A stretch of DNA of 64,000 nucleotides, taken from Pseudoips prasinana (Eukaryota > Arthropoda > Insecta > Lepidoptera > Nolidae). The translations under genes were made by a program, and so were the position numbers. Below are positions 36,905-47,800 of this stretch, piece after piece. Under the pieces are notes generated by a model, which did not search any database, was not told the DNA's origin, and saw only the letters and a list, made by a program, of their open reading frames with translations. How positions within the stretch are numbered: the first letter of the stretch is position 1; the number at the start of each line of letters is the position of its first letter. The stretch lies in contig OX621255.1 in assembly GCA_951640165.1 (NCBI GenBank), forward strand, positions 9,548,001 to 9,612,000, written 5' to 3'.

Positions 36905-38271
36905 TTAGACGTATAAATTTACAACTACCGCCAGGGCCCGTATTGAATCGCAGCCAGCTTCACTTAGGCGTAACCGCACTTCTTTCTTTTAGCTGCTACA
37001 TATTTACAATTGCTCCCTTACTCAGAAATACAGATCAGCTTGTAAAATGTTTCTTCTTGACATTAGCGTCATGTTATATTCGAGCAATACGAGAACAGTT
37101 CTATCCGTGTTTCACCCTTAGCCAGGCTTTGCTATATTTTATTTGTTTTGGACTTTTTCCAAAAAGATATTGATTTGGTCTCGTATAGTACACACGGCTA
37201 CATATCAAGCTATACATTTCCAATATAAGCTGACCTCTCATGGTATGGAAAACATATACAACGCAAGATCAGCTTATACTGGAAACTTGATATTTAGCCG
37301 GTGTACATAAGCCTCTTTAAAGGATAAAATGAAATTAAATAAAAAAAAAGGGAGATAAAGGTCCTTAGTCACTGTTCAATACCCACTCGAAATGTTCGCG
37401 GATTGTTTATTGGCTTGTTTATTCGTGTTCATGAAAATAGTTTCATATTTTCATAAATTTGTTATTCAATGCTAGCTTGACCTAGCTATATAGCTTACGA
37501 ATAATGTTAATATATATCCGCGGCGTTGTGTTGGTTTGATCGGTACTCCACATGTGATTATACCAAAGATAAAAGTTATCTTTTTAATTTAAGCGAAACT
37601 AGCAAGTGCCTTTGTATTAATAAAAAGCATTAAATTGCTGTTATCACTTTGTGTGGTTTGATTATTCAGAATGTTGATGTGGATATTAAGATTGGAGTAG
37701 GTGGTTGACTATTGATAAATTGTATTTTTTTTTTCGAGACTATTAATTCTACTCGGAAGCTGTGTTGAACTAACGATGAAAATACGTATTAGGTATTCCG
37801 ATTTTAGTTAGCTGGTAATTGATAACATGTTACTAAACTGTCTTCTTCGCGAAACGTAAACTAAAGCTGGCAATATTAGTTCCTTGTACAGAAAATTCTC
37901 TCCATGAAGACTCTTAAATAAATAGCTACTTTCGTATTTGATTATATTCGCCTAACGTATGCGTCTGGGCTAATTTATATAACTCATTACGATATATTGC
38001 TTTGACCATCGCCAGACAATATTCGATACAGATCAGGCTGGACTAACAGACCTCCTAATTTCGTACACGCGGAAGTCGAGCGATAGCAAAATTAGTGAAT
38101 ATTTTTTTTTATCACAAATTCGTACCTATCGATGCTATGGTATACAAATTTGCTATTGAAGATCAATTATTGGGAAAAAATTTGATATCTTTTGGTTTCT
38201 GTAATACACGATTGCGGGGTTTTCGATGTACTTGCACGATCACATCGAAAGTACCGAGTGACACAGGGTTA
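36905..38271. other. Intergenic DNA without recognised gene
   Basis: An open frame at 36811-37173 lacks any recognised motif and starts inside the minisatellite, so I do not call it. The short foldback repeat copy 2 lies at 37190-37310 (pair of 23325-23455). The rest is AT-rich sequence with no visible feature up to the hAT target duplication. Confidence 0.5.
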
Positions 38272-38279
38272 CTTTAGAC

Positions 38280-40885
38280 CAGTGTTTTTCAACCTGTGGG
38301 TCGCGACCCCCTGGGGGGTCGCGAAGCCTCTGCAGGGGGGTCGCGAAGCTTCTATTGAGGAGTTGCAAAAAGTTGGGAAAGCAACTGCAGTAAAAAAAAC
38401 AGTAAAGTTTTAAAAGATTTATTAATCAAAATGGTAACTAAAGGACGTAATCATTGGTATTAAAATAAACAAAAAAATAAAAATAACTTATGAGATCTCT
38501 TCCATCTTAAACATTAGTGACTAATTAACAAAAAATAAAGAGAACTTTTAATGCGAGGGTTGCGCTTGTTTTTCATTTACTAATTTCTCCCAGCGTGGAT
38601 CCGTTTTTGCTACATTGAGAATTAGATCGTTTTCTAAATTTAAACGATTTCTTTCCCTACTTTTTAGTTGGGCCATTGATGAAAATGTCAATTCGCACAA
38701 GTAGGAAGTGGCAAATGGAATCAAACACTTTAAGGCCTCCATTGTTAATTTTGGGTATTCTGATTTCCTTTTTAACCAAAAGGTATCCAAGCTGACAGAC
38801 TTAAATTCCAATTGCAGCATTCCATCGGCAGATAAATCCAACAGATTTTCTTTGAGCTTGGTTGTCAAATTTGCCTCATTTATGGCTGCATTTAAAAACG
38901 GATTTAAAATCCACCTTTGCCCAGTATTCTTCGATATTTCTTGCATTGAGAAGTAATGAAACAGTTCTTCTTTCAAGTTTTCTAACACCATTTTCATACC
39001 AGGTATAAATTCCTTGATGTTTATATCGCATCCGACTTCTTCAATAAACGACTGAGTCGAAGAAAATGAATCGAAATGATTTTGATTTATAGACGATGAC
39101 CACAAGTTAATTTTGTTTGTAAAGCCATGAATCTTATCTTTAGCAGTGATGACATTTTCATCACGCCCTTGAAGACTTTTATTCAAGATATTTAAATGCT
39201 CAAATAAGTCAGAAAGAAAAGCCAATTTCAAAAGGAATTCCGGGTCACAGATGAATTTGGAGTATTCTGACTTGGCTTGGTGCAAATAGATTAAAAGTTC
39301 AGCACGAAGTTCTAAAACTCTGGCTAGTACTTTGCCTTTTGACAACCACCGAACCTCCGTATGGTAAAGTAAATTTTGGTGGAGCGCTCCCATATCTTCA
39401 CAAATTTTTCGAAACAGTCGTGTCTGCAACGCTTTTCCTTTAATAGAATTTACAATTTTTATAATAATATTTAAAACTTGACTGTACTCCTGTGGCAAGG
39501 TTTTGGCCGCAAGAGCTTGGCGATGGATAAAGCAATGCGTCCAATAAGCGTTTGGCATCTGTTCCTTCAATCTGGTAATAAATCCACTGTTCGCACCTGT
39601 CATGGCTTTTGCTCCGTCACTACAAATTGCAATACATTTCTTTTCCCAATGGATATTCATATGTTGCGTAGCTTCAAGAAACATGTTATGTAAGCACTGG
39701 CCTGTAGTGTTCGTGGGAAGCGCTCTACAAAATAGTATTTCTTCCATTAATTTTTCTTTGGCTTCAAAGCGCACAAAAGCTACAAACTGTGCACAATCCG
39801 CAATATCCGTAGATTCATCAAACTGCAGGGACACAAAAGTACTTTCTTTTATTTTTTCTATGACTTGATCACGAATATCAGTCGCCATATCGCTTATCCT
39901 GCGTTGAATAGTATTGTCAGAGAGAGGTATCATTTTGAGTTTTTCGACCTCTTGTTTGCCAAACATAATCTCCGCAATATCTAAAGCCGCAGGTAAAATC
40001 AAATTTTCGGCGATAGTATGAGGTTTTCCTGCTTTAGCCACACGAAGAGCTACTCGATAACTAGCCAGCAACGCTTTCTCATTTCCGTTGGACATTTGTA
40101 CTATAGCAGCTTTTTGATTTTGAAGAGCCTTGAATTTTCTTTCAAAAAAATCCACAGATTTATTTTTTTCATTTGGATGCTTTGTATTGAGATGGCGTAA
40201 TAACTTTGATGGCTTCATGCTTTCTCTTGATAAAGTTTCAAAGCAAATGACACACTGTGGTTTATTCCCAATTACAGTAAATCCGAATTTCAAATAATTA
40301 TCGTCATAAAGACGTTTTTTCTTAATTTTAATTTCATCACTCCCTCCAGAAGTAGACGGTTCTGAAGTTCTTTTTAGAAATTTATCCATTTTAAAGCTTT
40401 ACAAATCAATTACAAATGCAGTTAAATACGTAAAAACAATGGCGCTCGCGCATGCGCGATGAGGACTCGCGTGGAGTCGCGAGGAGTCCCGATCGCGCAT
40501 GCGCCGTTGTATAGCCCGCGCCGCTTCGCTCTCGAAATTCCCATTGCGTCTCGCGCGCTCATTCACTCAACTCGCATGCTTGTCAATTGCTGCACTCGCG
40601 CGCGGCGCGGCGGCGGCAGGGCAGCCATAATCGGCCGAGGTCGTATAAATGCAAATAAATTACGCTATCTATGTCAAAATGGCGACTCATTCGATTTAAA
40701 AAATGTTATTTACGTACTTGATTATGTGTTCACCTAAACCCCAATTTGAAAATGTATAAATTGAAAATGTATAAATAAGTATTTGTCATAGAATAAAATA
40801 CATGAAAAAACAACGGTGGGGGGGGGTCGCGAAATATTTGTACGTAATAAAGCGGCCGTGTCATGAAAAAGGTTGAAAAACACTG
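38280..40885 (-). mobile_element. Intact hAT transposon with 8-bp target duplication
   Basis: A 2606-bp element whose ends are inverted repeats, CAGTGTTTTTCAACCT at 38280 and its complement ending at 40885. It is flanked by the exact 8-bp direct repeat CTTTAGAC (38272-38279, 40886-40893), the hAT hallmark. Sub-terminal blocks with GGGTCGCGA occur at both ends. It encodes one uninterrupted transposase. A CG-rich segment (40440-40640) with CGCATGCGC palindromes upstream of the gene may be its promoter. The insertion split a repeat whose other copy is at 32571-32640. The perfect duplication and intact frame point to a recent arrival. Confidence 0.96.
38548..40389 (-). CDS. hAT-family transposase (BED finger, ZBED5/Charlie-like)
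   Basis: A 613-residue open frame with no stop. The N-terminus MDKFLKRTSEPSTSGG leads to a BED-type zinc finger (CVICFETLSRESMKPSKLLR then HLNTKH, about residues 47-73). The RNase H-like core shows LQFDESTDIA (first Asp), ICSDGAKAMTGA (second Asp) and THCFIHRQALAAK (the C/H-x-x-H motif). The C-terminal dimerisation segment is CELTFSSMAQLKSRERNRL. The architecture and length suit hAT transposases of the group domesticated in vertebrates as ZBED5/SCAND3-like genes. It begins about 500 bp inside the right end of the element and occupies most of it. All expected motifs are present, so activity is possible but not shown. Confidence 0.94.
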   Translation of the reverse strand: MDKFLKRTSEPSTSGGSDEIKIKKKRLYDDNYLKFGFTVIGNKPQCVICFETLSRESMKPSKLLRHLNTKHPNEKNKSVDFFERKFKALQNQKAAIVQMSNGNEKALLASYRVALRVAKAGKPHTIAENLILPAALDIAEIMFGKQEVEKLKMIPLSDNTIQRRISDMATDIRDQVIEKIKESTFVSLQFDESTDIADCAQFVAFVRFEAKEKLMEEILFCRALPTNTTGQCLHNMFLEATQHMNIHWEKKCIAICSDGAKAMTGANSGFITRLKEQMPNAYWTHCFIHRQALAAKTLPQEYSQVLNIIIKIVNSIKGKALQTRLFRKICEDMGALHQNLLYHTEVRWLSKGKVLARVLELRAELLIYLHQAKSEYSKFICDPEFLLKLAFLSDLFEHLNILNKSLQGRDENVITAKDKIHGFTNKINLWSSSINQNHFDSFSSTQSFIEEVGCDINIKEFIPGMKMVLENLKEELFHYFSMQEISKNTGQRWILNPFLNAAINEANLTTKLKENLLDLSADGMLQLEFKSVSLDTFWLKRKSEYPKLTMEALKCLIPFATSYLCELTFSSMAQLKSRERNRLNLENDLILNVAKTDPRWEKLVNEKQAQPSH

Positions 40886-40893
40886 CTTTAGAC

Positions 40894-41832
40894 AATTGTA
40901 CTTGGTTAAATTTGAATTTTATAGCGTTATTAGCAATGCAAAGCAATAATCTAATCTCAAAAATAAGAAACATAAATTTTGAGAATCGTACTTGGTCCTA
41001 AATCTGGTTCATTTCCATCAAGAGAAGGATGTTCGGATGCCGTACATGTGCAAACTTCTCCTGCGCTATGCATCATCATCATATGCGCCGAACACGTCCA
41101 GCTTTTTTGAGCTAAATCCTACTTAAGCTACAAATTGTGACGTCATGCATTCTACATAGAGCAGATTAAGTTTTAGCACAGTTTAAGAGTTTAAATAGTC
41201 TCGAATTAAAATAATAGCCTAGAAATATCTTGAACTTTGTAAAATAGAGAGTATTTCATCCTTTAATTTTAGTTTTAACTATGCAATCGAGTATTATTAT
41301 GTAGTTGTTAGTTATTATTTATATTGTACAGCTTTGATTATATGTATAGATTTTGTGCAATTCCTAAATTTTACTTCCCTCATTTTGAAGAATAAATCTA
41401 TTAGAGACAGTGAGATGTGTTTTATTTGCATAAGAAAAAAAGACAATTATAAACAGAATACTGTAATTTATTACAGATCTAGAAATTATAATAATAACAA
41501 CTAAAGAATTTGTTTATACATTTCGAGGGTTCATATCGCATGTTGTACGAGTCTTTATCTACTAATAACAATAAATAAAGCTACTTTATAGCAACATTGG
41601 CTATAATTTGACTCGGTATTATGAGAATCGCAATAACAATTTCGCGATCGTCATCATTCAAAGGTTTGAATATCAAATCTGTTCGTACAAGCACCATTCC
41701 CGTATTGACGACAAAATTGAGTATTATAGAGAACTTATCAAAGTTAAACTCAGCGTCTTCAGGGTGTGTGGCAGGGGGCGTGTGATGTGTCCGTGTGCGT
41801 GGTGACGTCACAGGCGGGGGCGCGTGACGTCA
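40894..41832. other. Region between hAT and POLDIP2, including POLDIP2 3' UTR
   Basis: 40908-40975 is a repeat shared with 32571-32640 (GAATTTTATAGCGTTATTAG). No gene is supported. On the minus strand the POLDIP2 3' UTR should start at 41832; TTTATT at about 41419 (AATAAA on the minus strand) is one candidate polyadenylation signal. Confidence 0.4.
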
Positions 41833-44800
41833 TCACGCGGCCGGCGTGGGCGCCACGGGCGCGCCGTCGTCCGGCTTGCTCTCCAGCGAGAAGGGCGGGA
41901 TGCGGCAGTCGAACGTGTAGCCGTCCTCGCGCTCCATCCGGAACGTGCCCCTAAACAAATGTCGTTTCGATAAATATTAATAATACAATACAAATACTCT
42001 TTATTGTACACCAAGATTTATATATAAAGTATACAGTTGTAATAAATCTAGTACAATGGGCGGTCTTATCGCTAACTGCGATCTCTTCCAGACAACCTTA
42101 GGATGGACAAAATCAGCAAGAAGAATAATTAAATGAGTGATAGGGGTGTAGCAACTTAAGAAATAAATAGTAAATATAAATAGTCTAGCCAATTGAGAGA
42201 GTAAAGTGTGAAACATTATCTTGAAGTAATGCCTACAGCTCGTAGGTATTACACATATTTAAATAATAATATACATATTAATATGTAATTGAAAAATATG
42301 TAATATATATATTACATACAACATACATATAACAAATAAAATACTTATATAAATACATACATCTTATTAGTGAAAGGAGATGACAGTAACACTGTTATTA
42401 TGTAACAGTATCTATTTATCAATATATATGTCGGAGATTCTGACGGATTTAACTCCGAAACATCGTCGGTGTCCGCCATCATGCACGTGGTTAAAAGAAT
42501 CAGTGCGCACACTCGGCGCCGTCGAGCTCTGTATGCCAACTGTGTCGTGTCGCTAACACACTAATGTCACTTAGACAACTGACAGACGTCAAACGTCACA
42601 TGCGACAGTTCATAGACAACCGCGACTCGAACTACTGACTCAGTGAGTAGTGTTTTCCAAACGCTAATAGATGGCGTTACTAGTGCGTAAACAATCCTTT
42701 TAATTTATTTCTCCCACACGGCCATCTGACAATCAACGCGCTCTCGCGTTGTTACTCGCTGACATAATCAACATGAATTACAGCTCTTCAGTTTGGCAAG
42801 GACACAAAGCGTAACAAGCGGCTTTCAATGTTACACAAAGAAAGCGTAAAGGCTTTCAGCATTTACCACAAAGCGTAAAAGCTTTCATCATTCGTTAGAG
42901 GGCGTACCTCTCACACAATGCAAAGCGTTGAAACTTTCAGCATAAAATACAAAGCATAGCAAAGCGTTGAAGCTTTCAGCATAAACTGCAATACACAGCA
43001 AAGCGTTGAAGTTTTCAGCATAAACTGCAATACACAGCAAAGCGTTGAAGCTTTCCGCATAAACTGCATCACACAGCAAAGCGTTGAAGCTTTCAGCATA
43101 AACTGCAGTACGCAACAAAGCGTTGAAGTTTTCAGCATAAACTGCAATACACAGCAAAGCGTTGAAGCTTTTAACATAAACTGCAACACACAGCAAAGCG
43201 TTAAAGCTTTCAGCAAAAGTTCAATTACTCGGCAAAGCGTTACAGCTTTCAGCATTGCTCAGAGGCAGCACTTAAAACACGCTGCAAAACGTTGCGGCTT
43301 TCAGCATCAACCTTGGGTCACGACAGATGAGCCCAACCTTACTGCAAAGCGTGATGGCTTTCAGCAGGACATCAGAACAAAGCAATAAGGCTTTCGATCC
43401 ACCCTTCAATAAAGCGTAGTAGTTTTCAGTTCAAATAAAACATTTTATCAATCAGCAATGAACATAAGTCTTTTATCAACACAGGTTTACGTTCAACAAA
43501 ACAATGTAATTATCGTTTCAACTCAAACAATGATCATGATTCAATACAGTAATTCAATCTAAATTACTAATTACACCAAATTAGAATACCAAATTAATCA
43601 ATACAATTTGTTCCATAATTAAATAAAACTATTCAATTATGGGTTCTACAGGATAAAGAAATTCTGACAATTCAGGTAAACTAGCTGGATATTTACGTAG
43701 TCGTTCATGGCACACATATTGGGCCCGTCCCCCCGATACTGGTTCCACCATATAACGCTCATTGGAACACACTTTAGCTACCCTGTTAGGGGCTTTTCTC
43801 TATAAGATTACTTACAGTACAATTCAAAACTAGTTTTACATCGCCTATGACAGATTTCCAGGATTTATTTTTATAATTTTCTGCTACTGTAAAATTATTT
43901 GTCAAGGTGGACATCATTCGCTCCATCTGACCATTAGCTCGGCTAACACCACTAGCAATCTCGTGGAACTCAATGGCCCAACCTCGGCATAAATCCTGAA
44001 AGTCTTGACCAGTAAAAGATGGATCAGAGATAATTAGTTTCGGGGTTCTAAATATGTGGACAAAGCTCGTAGTGCCTCGCAAGCAGATCGTGATGTTAAA
44101 TCTTTGACACACATTCATTGACAAAATTTAGTAAAAGCATCTACGATGACTATCACATACTCCTTAGAAGTCTTACTACAAGTTCGAAAATGTTGTTTTC
44201 CACCCTGGAACATTATAGGTAAGTGCGCAATGCAGCGTCACGAACTCAAAGCACGAAGCTTGCGATAGTCAATTGTCACAAGCACGAAACGCGGAGCTTT
44301 CAATACTCAATCGTCACAAGCATAAAGCGCGGAGCTGCTTTCAATGCTCAACTGCTACAAGCACAAAGCGCGGAGCTTTCAATGCTCAACCGTCTCAAGC
44401 ACAAAGCGCGGAGCTTTCAATGCTCAACCGTTTCAAGCACAAAGCGCGGAGCTTTCAATACTCAAGTTTCAGGAACTCGAAGTAGGGTATTTCCCTTGTC
44501 ACACAATTTATTTCAAATCAACCAGCTTTATTACTCATAATGTAACACATAAATGTGTCTTACAATGAACTCCAATAATCATTTTAAACTTAGAATTTAA
44601 CTCAACCATCGGCATTAACTACACTGTTATTTCTGACTGCAACTGTCAAATTCAAGTTTTTCGTAACATACGTAGGTACTCGTACTTAACGCGTCCACCA
44701 GCTATTGGCTGTTCCTTGTATCTATCGTTGTCATAGACCTTTATTATCTTACAAGGATTTGAAAACTTTTCACTTCATTTGTTTATTGTTAGAATAGAAT

Positions 44801-47800
44801 AGAATACTCCCCATTGTACACACTCAAACAGGACAATTACATAGAAGACAAAATAAATAACACAATTATTTAGGGTTCTTTCCGACAAAAACAACGTCAC
44901 CTATTTTAAATGGATTTTAACTTTGCTCTTGCCATAACGCACCTTATCAGCATGAGCTAGCTCGTCCATCCTGCATTATGCCTCACATCTAAGTTCGTAG
45001 AGGTTAACCTTATCATATTTTTGGACAAGGGCATTCATTTTGGAGGGGAACTTTTATTACAACCAGTCAACAATTGAAGCGGACTTCTAACTGTACTTCT
45101 AACTACGATACAATTTAGCGCGATTTGGATTACACCTGAACCTGCCTTCCAGAACCTACGCTCGTGGTTCTCGGTTATAGTGAAGTAATTAATTAGAATA
45201 GTTCGGGAAGCTACGCAACATCTTCCCATCACAAATAACGCAGTGTTTCAAGTCTAAAGTCTGTCACGTGGTCGCTTACTATTGGTCTCATAAGAAGGCT
45301 CAAGGCAACCCAAAGAGCAACGGAGAGGGCCACGCCCGGAGCATCCCCGCGCGACCGAACAAAAACGTCGCAATCCGCATGCGAAACAAAGCAGCCGACA
45401 TAAAAATTGTGTCACAAATCAGTAAGTTAGTATTTTGAGTTCAATATACCTAGTTTGTAAGTAAGTACAACATTTGTTTACCATGTACAATATGGCAAAT
45501 GTGTGAAACTTAAATGATGTAAACAATAACACCTGTATTCACCACATTTACACAAATAAAGATATTATGATTATGATTATAACCAAAGAATTGCCAAAAC
45601 GAAACGGCAGTGGGTGGAGCACACAGCTCCCAACACCAACGGCCGCTAGATCAGACAGGCTCCCGACCGGGGACCACGCACCGGAAGGCTCCCCACAAGG
45701 AGGGCCGACCACTGCGGAGATTCCCTTGTGAGGCCTCCGTCCAGTGGACATCTTTCGGCTAACATAATGATGATGAATTATTACGAGCACCGACATGAAT
45801 CTCTCCACTTGTCAGTAATTGAGAAACGTCTTTACAGTCAATCAAATCAATACGCCATAGCTTGTACAAGTGTCAAGTACCGTAATAAACAAACTTCAGC
45901 ATGGACGTCGCGAGTGATGCGGATGACTTTGTTACTAATAGTCAAGCTCAATCCCGGTTAGGTAAAAACATCTCTGCCTATCATAACATCATGAGGCGAA
46001 ATATGTGAATCTACAATTACAAAAGTCACTTCTCACACACAAGTACTTCGTTGACCTTGACAGGCAGACTAATACGGGAAAAAGAAAATTTAATGTTCAA
46101 CCCAATACCTGTCAGGCGCGTGGATATAAAATCTCGAGTACCTGTATGGTAATCAACAAATCATTTACGAATTAGGGAACAATCGGAACTACTGTCCACA
46201 AGAGCGTGTAATAATAAATTATCGACATTTACTTCGGCTTATCGGGCTTCAGATGGCAGGCATACGTTCATTCTGGCGGGAACGTGAACTAAGAGGTCAT
46301 TTGTAACTTTTAATTTTTCTCAATAATTTTATGATTTCCCAAATCATAAATTTAATCGTCCGGCGGGTCTCGAACCTGCACCATCTACCAATCAATCAAA
46401 ATCAATAAATTTTAATTTTTGTTAAATACTAAGAGGTCTTTCGAGTGCCACGAAATCAGTAGGCACGTTTTAAACAAGTCTGAACATACCTGAGTATCCG
46501 AGATACCTGCGATAACAACTCCGATATTGTTACCTTCGCTCCAAGCAGGCTCCAACCGGTCAATCAAGGCAAGCTTGTAAGTCGAGTACTCCACGTATGT
46601 AAGTTCTCGCACGGTCACTGCACCATACGGCACCATATCTTGAAAAAGGGCATCAATCTCTTGGTCGCCGCAAACTGTCTTGATACACGCTCCTTTGCTT
46701 CGTCTAACGTTTTGCACAACGGGTACGACTTCGAAGTCCATTTGCGAGCTCGACATCGAAGATGTGTCAATGTAACGTATCGAGTTTCGTAATCGGTTCA
46801 CGAATTTGCGATACAGCCGTAAATTCACAATCAGCGGGGTTGTATTTTCATCGTAATTTTTCAAATTTCAAACACTATTTTCGCTACGTGGTGGAACCGA
46901 ATCACGAAAATATTCTTGATTTTGAGTAGCAGGCATTGCGGTAGACACGTAGGATGATTTTGGAATCGATCCCACCGCTGCTGTCGGAGATTCTGACGGA
47001 TTTAACTCCGAAACATCGTCGGTGTCCGCCATCATGCACGTGGTTAAAAGAATCAGTGCGCACAGTCGGCGCCGTCGAGCTCTGTATGCCAACTGTGTCG
47101 TGTCGCTAACACACTAATGTCACTTAGACAACTGGCAGACGTCAAACGTCACATGCGACAGTTCATAGACAACCTCGACTCGAACTACTGACTCAGTGAG
47201 TAGTGTTTTCCAAACGCTAATAGATGGCGTTACTAGTGCGTAAACAATCCTTTTAATTTATTTCTCCCACATTATAATAATAAATATTTATTTCAAACAT
47301 TACAAAGAAAGAAATACTTTTATTTATAATACACATACATACAAATTAGTTAAAAAGTGCTTAAAAACAAAACAAATTGCTGTGTACCATAAATGAGTGC
47401 CAACTTCAGCATAAGCTACAGGAAAAAATACTGTAGCGCTGGTATTCTAGTTGGCCCCAGTGATTGACGCTCCCATGCCTGCTGCCCTTGCTGCATGTGG
47501 TTAAGCATCTAGATGTGCAATCAGTCTAAATGCATGACCACTGAAATGGTTTAACTTCAGAGTGTTGCAGTGCTTCGGAGAGTACATTAAGCTACCGAAC
47601 CAGCAAATAATCAACAGCCTATAAGACATTTGACTCGACTTATAGGCTATTGTCATAGACCGGCTGGGTATTTTGATGAACTCTTAAGAGACCCACTGGC
47701 CATACGAATGAATGAATAAGATTCAAGGTTATTGGGAGCCTTTTCCCCAGCCGTGGTACGTCAAATAACAATTAAAAAAAAATAGTTACTAGCTACTTAA

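Larger units (their letters stand above)
42429..47271 (-). mobile_element. Ty3/Gypsy-type LTR element with degraded interior
   Basis: Direct 290-bp LTRs at 42429-42718 and 46982-47271 begin TG and end CA and differ at three bases by eye. Flanks ATATA and TTATA may be an imperfect 5-bp duplication. On the minus strand the interior runs from gag-like sequence (about 47092-46412) through a protease remnant (about 46270-46085) to two integrase remnants (45232-45035, 44124-43786). No reverse transcriptase is recognised. Two related minisatellites and pieces of other repeats fill the space. Close LTRs around a defective interior suggest recent movement using another element's proteins. Confidence 0.82.

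Noticed and set aside
36811..37173. 120-codon plus-strand frame with hydrophobic stretches
   Set aside because: It begins within the repeat array, has no recognised family, and AT-rich flanks; probably chance.
42888..43255. Repetitive minus-strand frames (102 and 114 codons, e.g. AVYAESFNALL repeats)
   Set aside because: They are translations of the 39-bp minisatellite, whose period is a multiple of three; no start context or family supports them.
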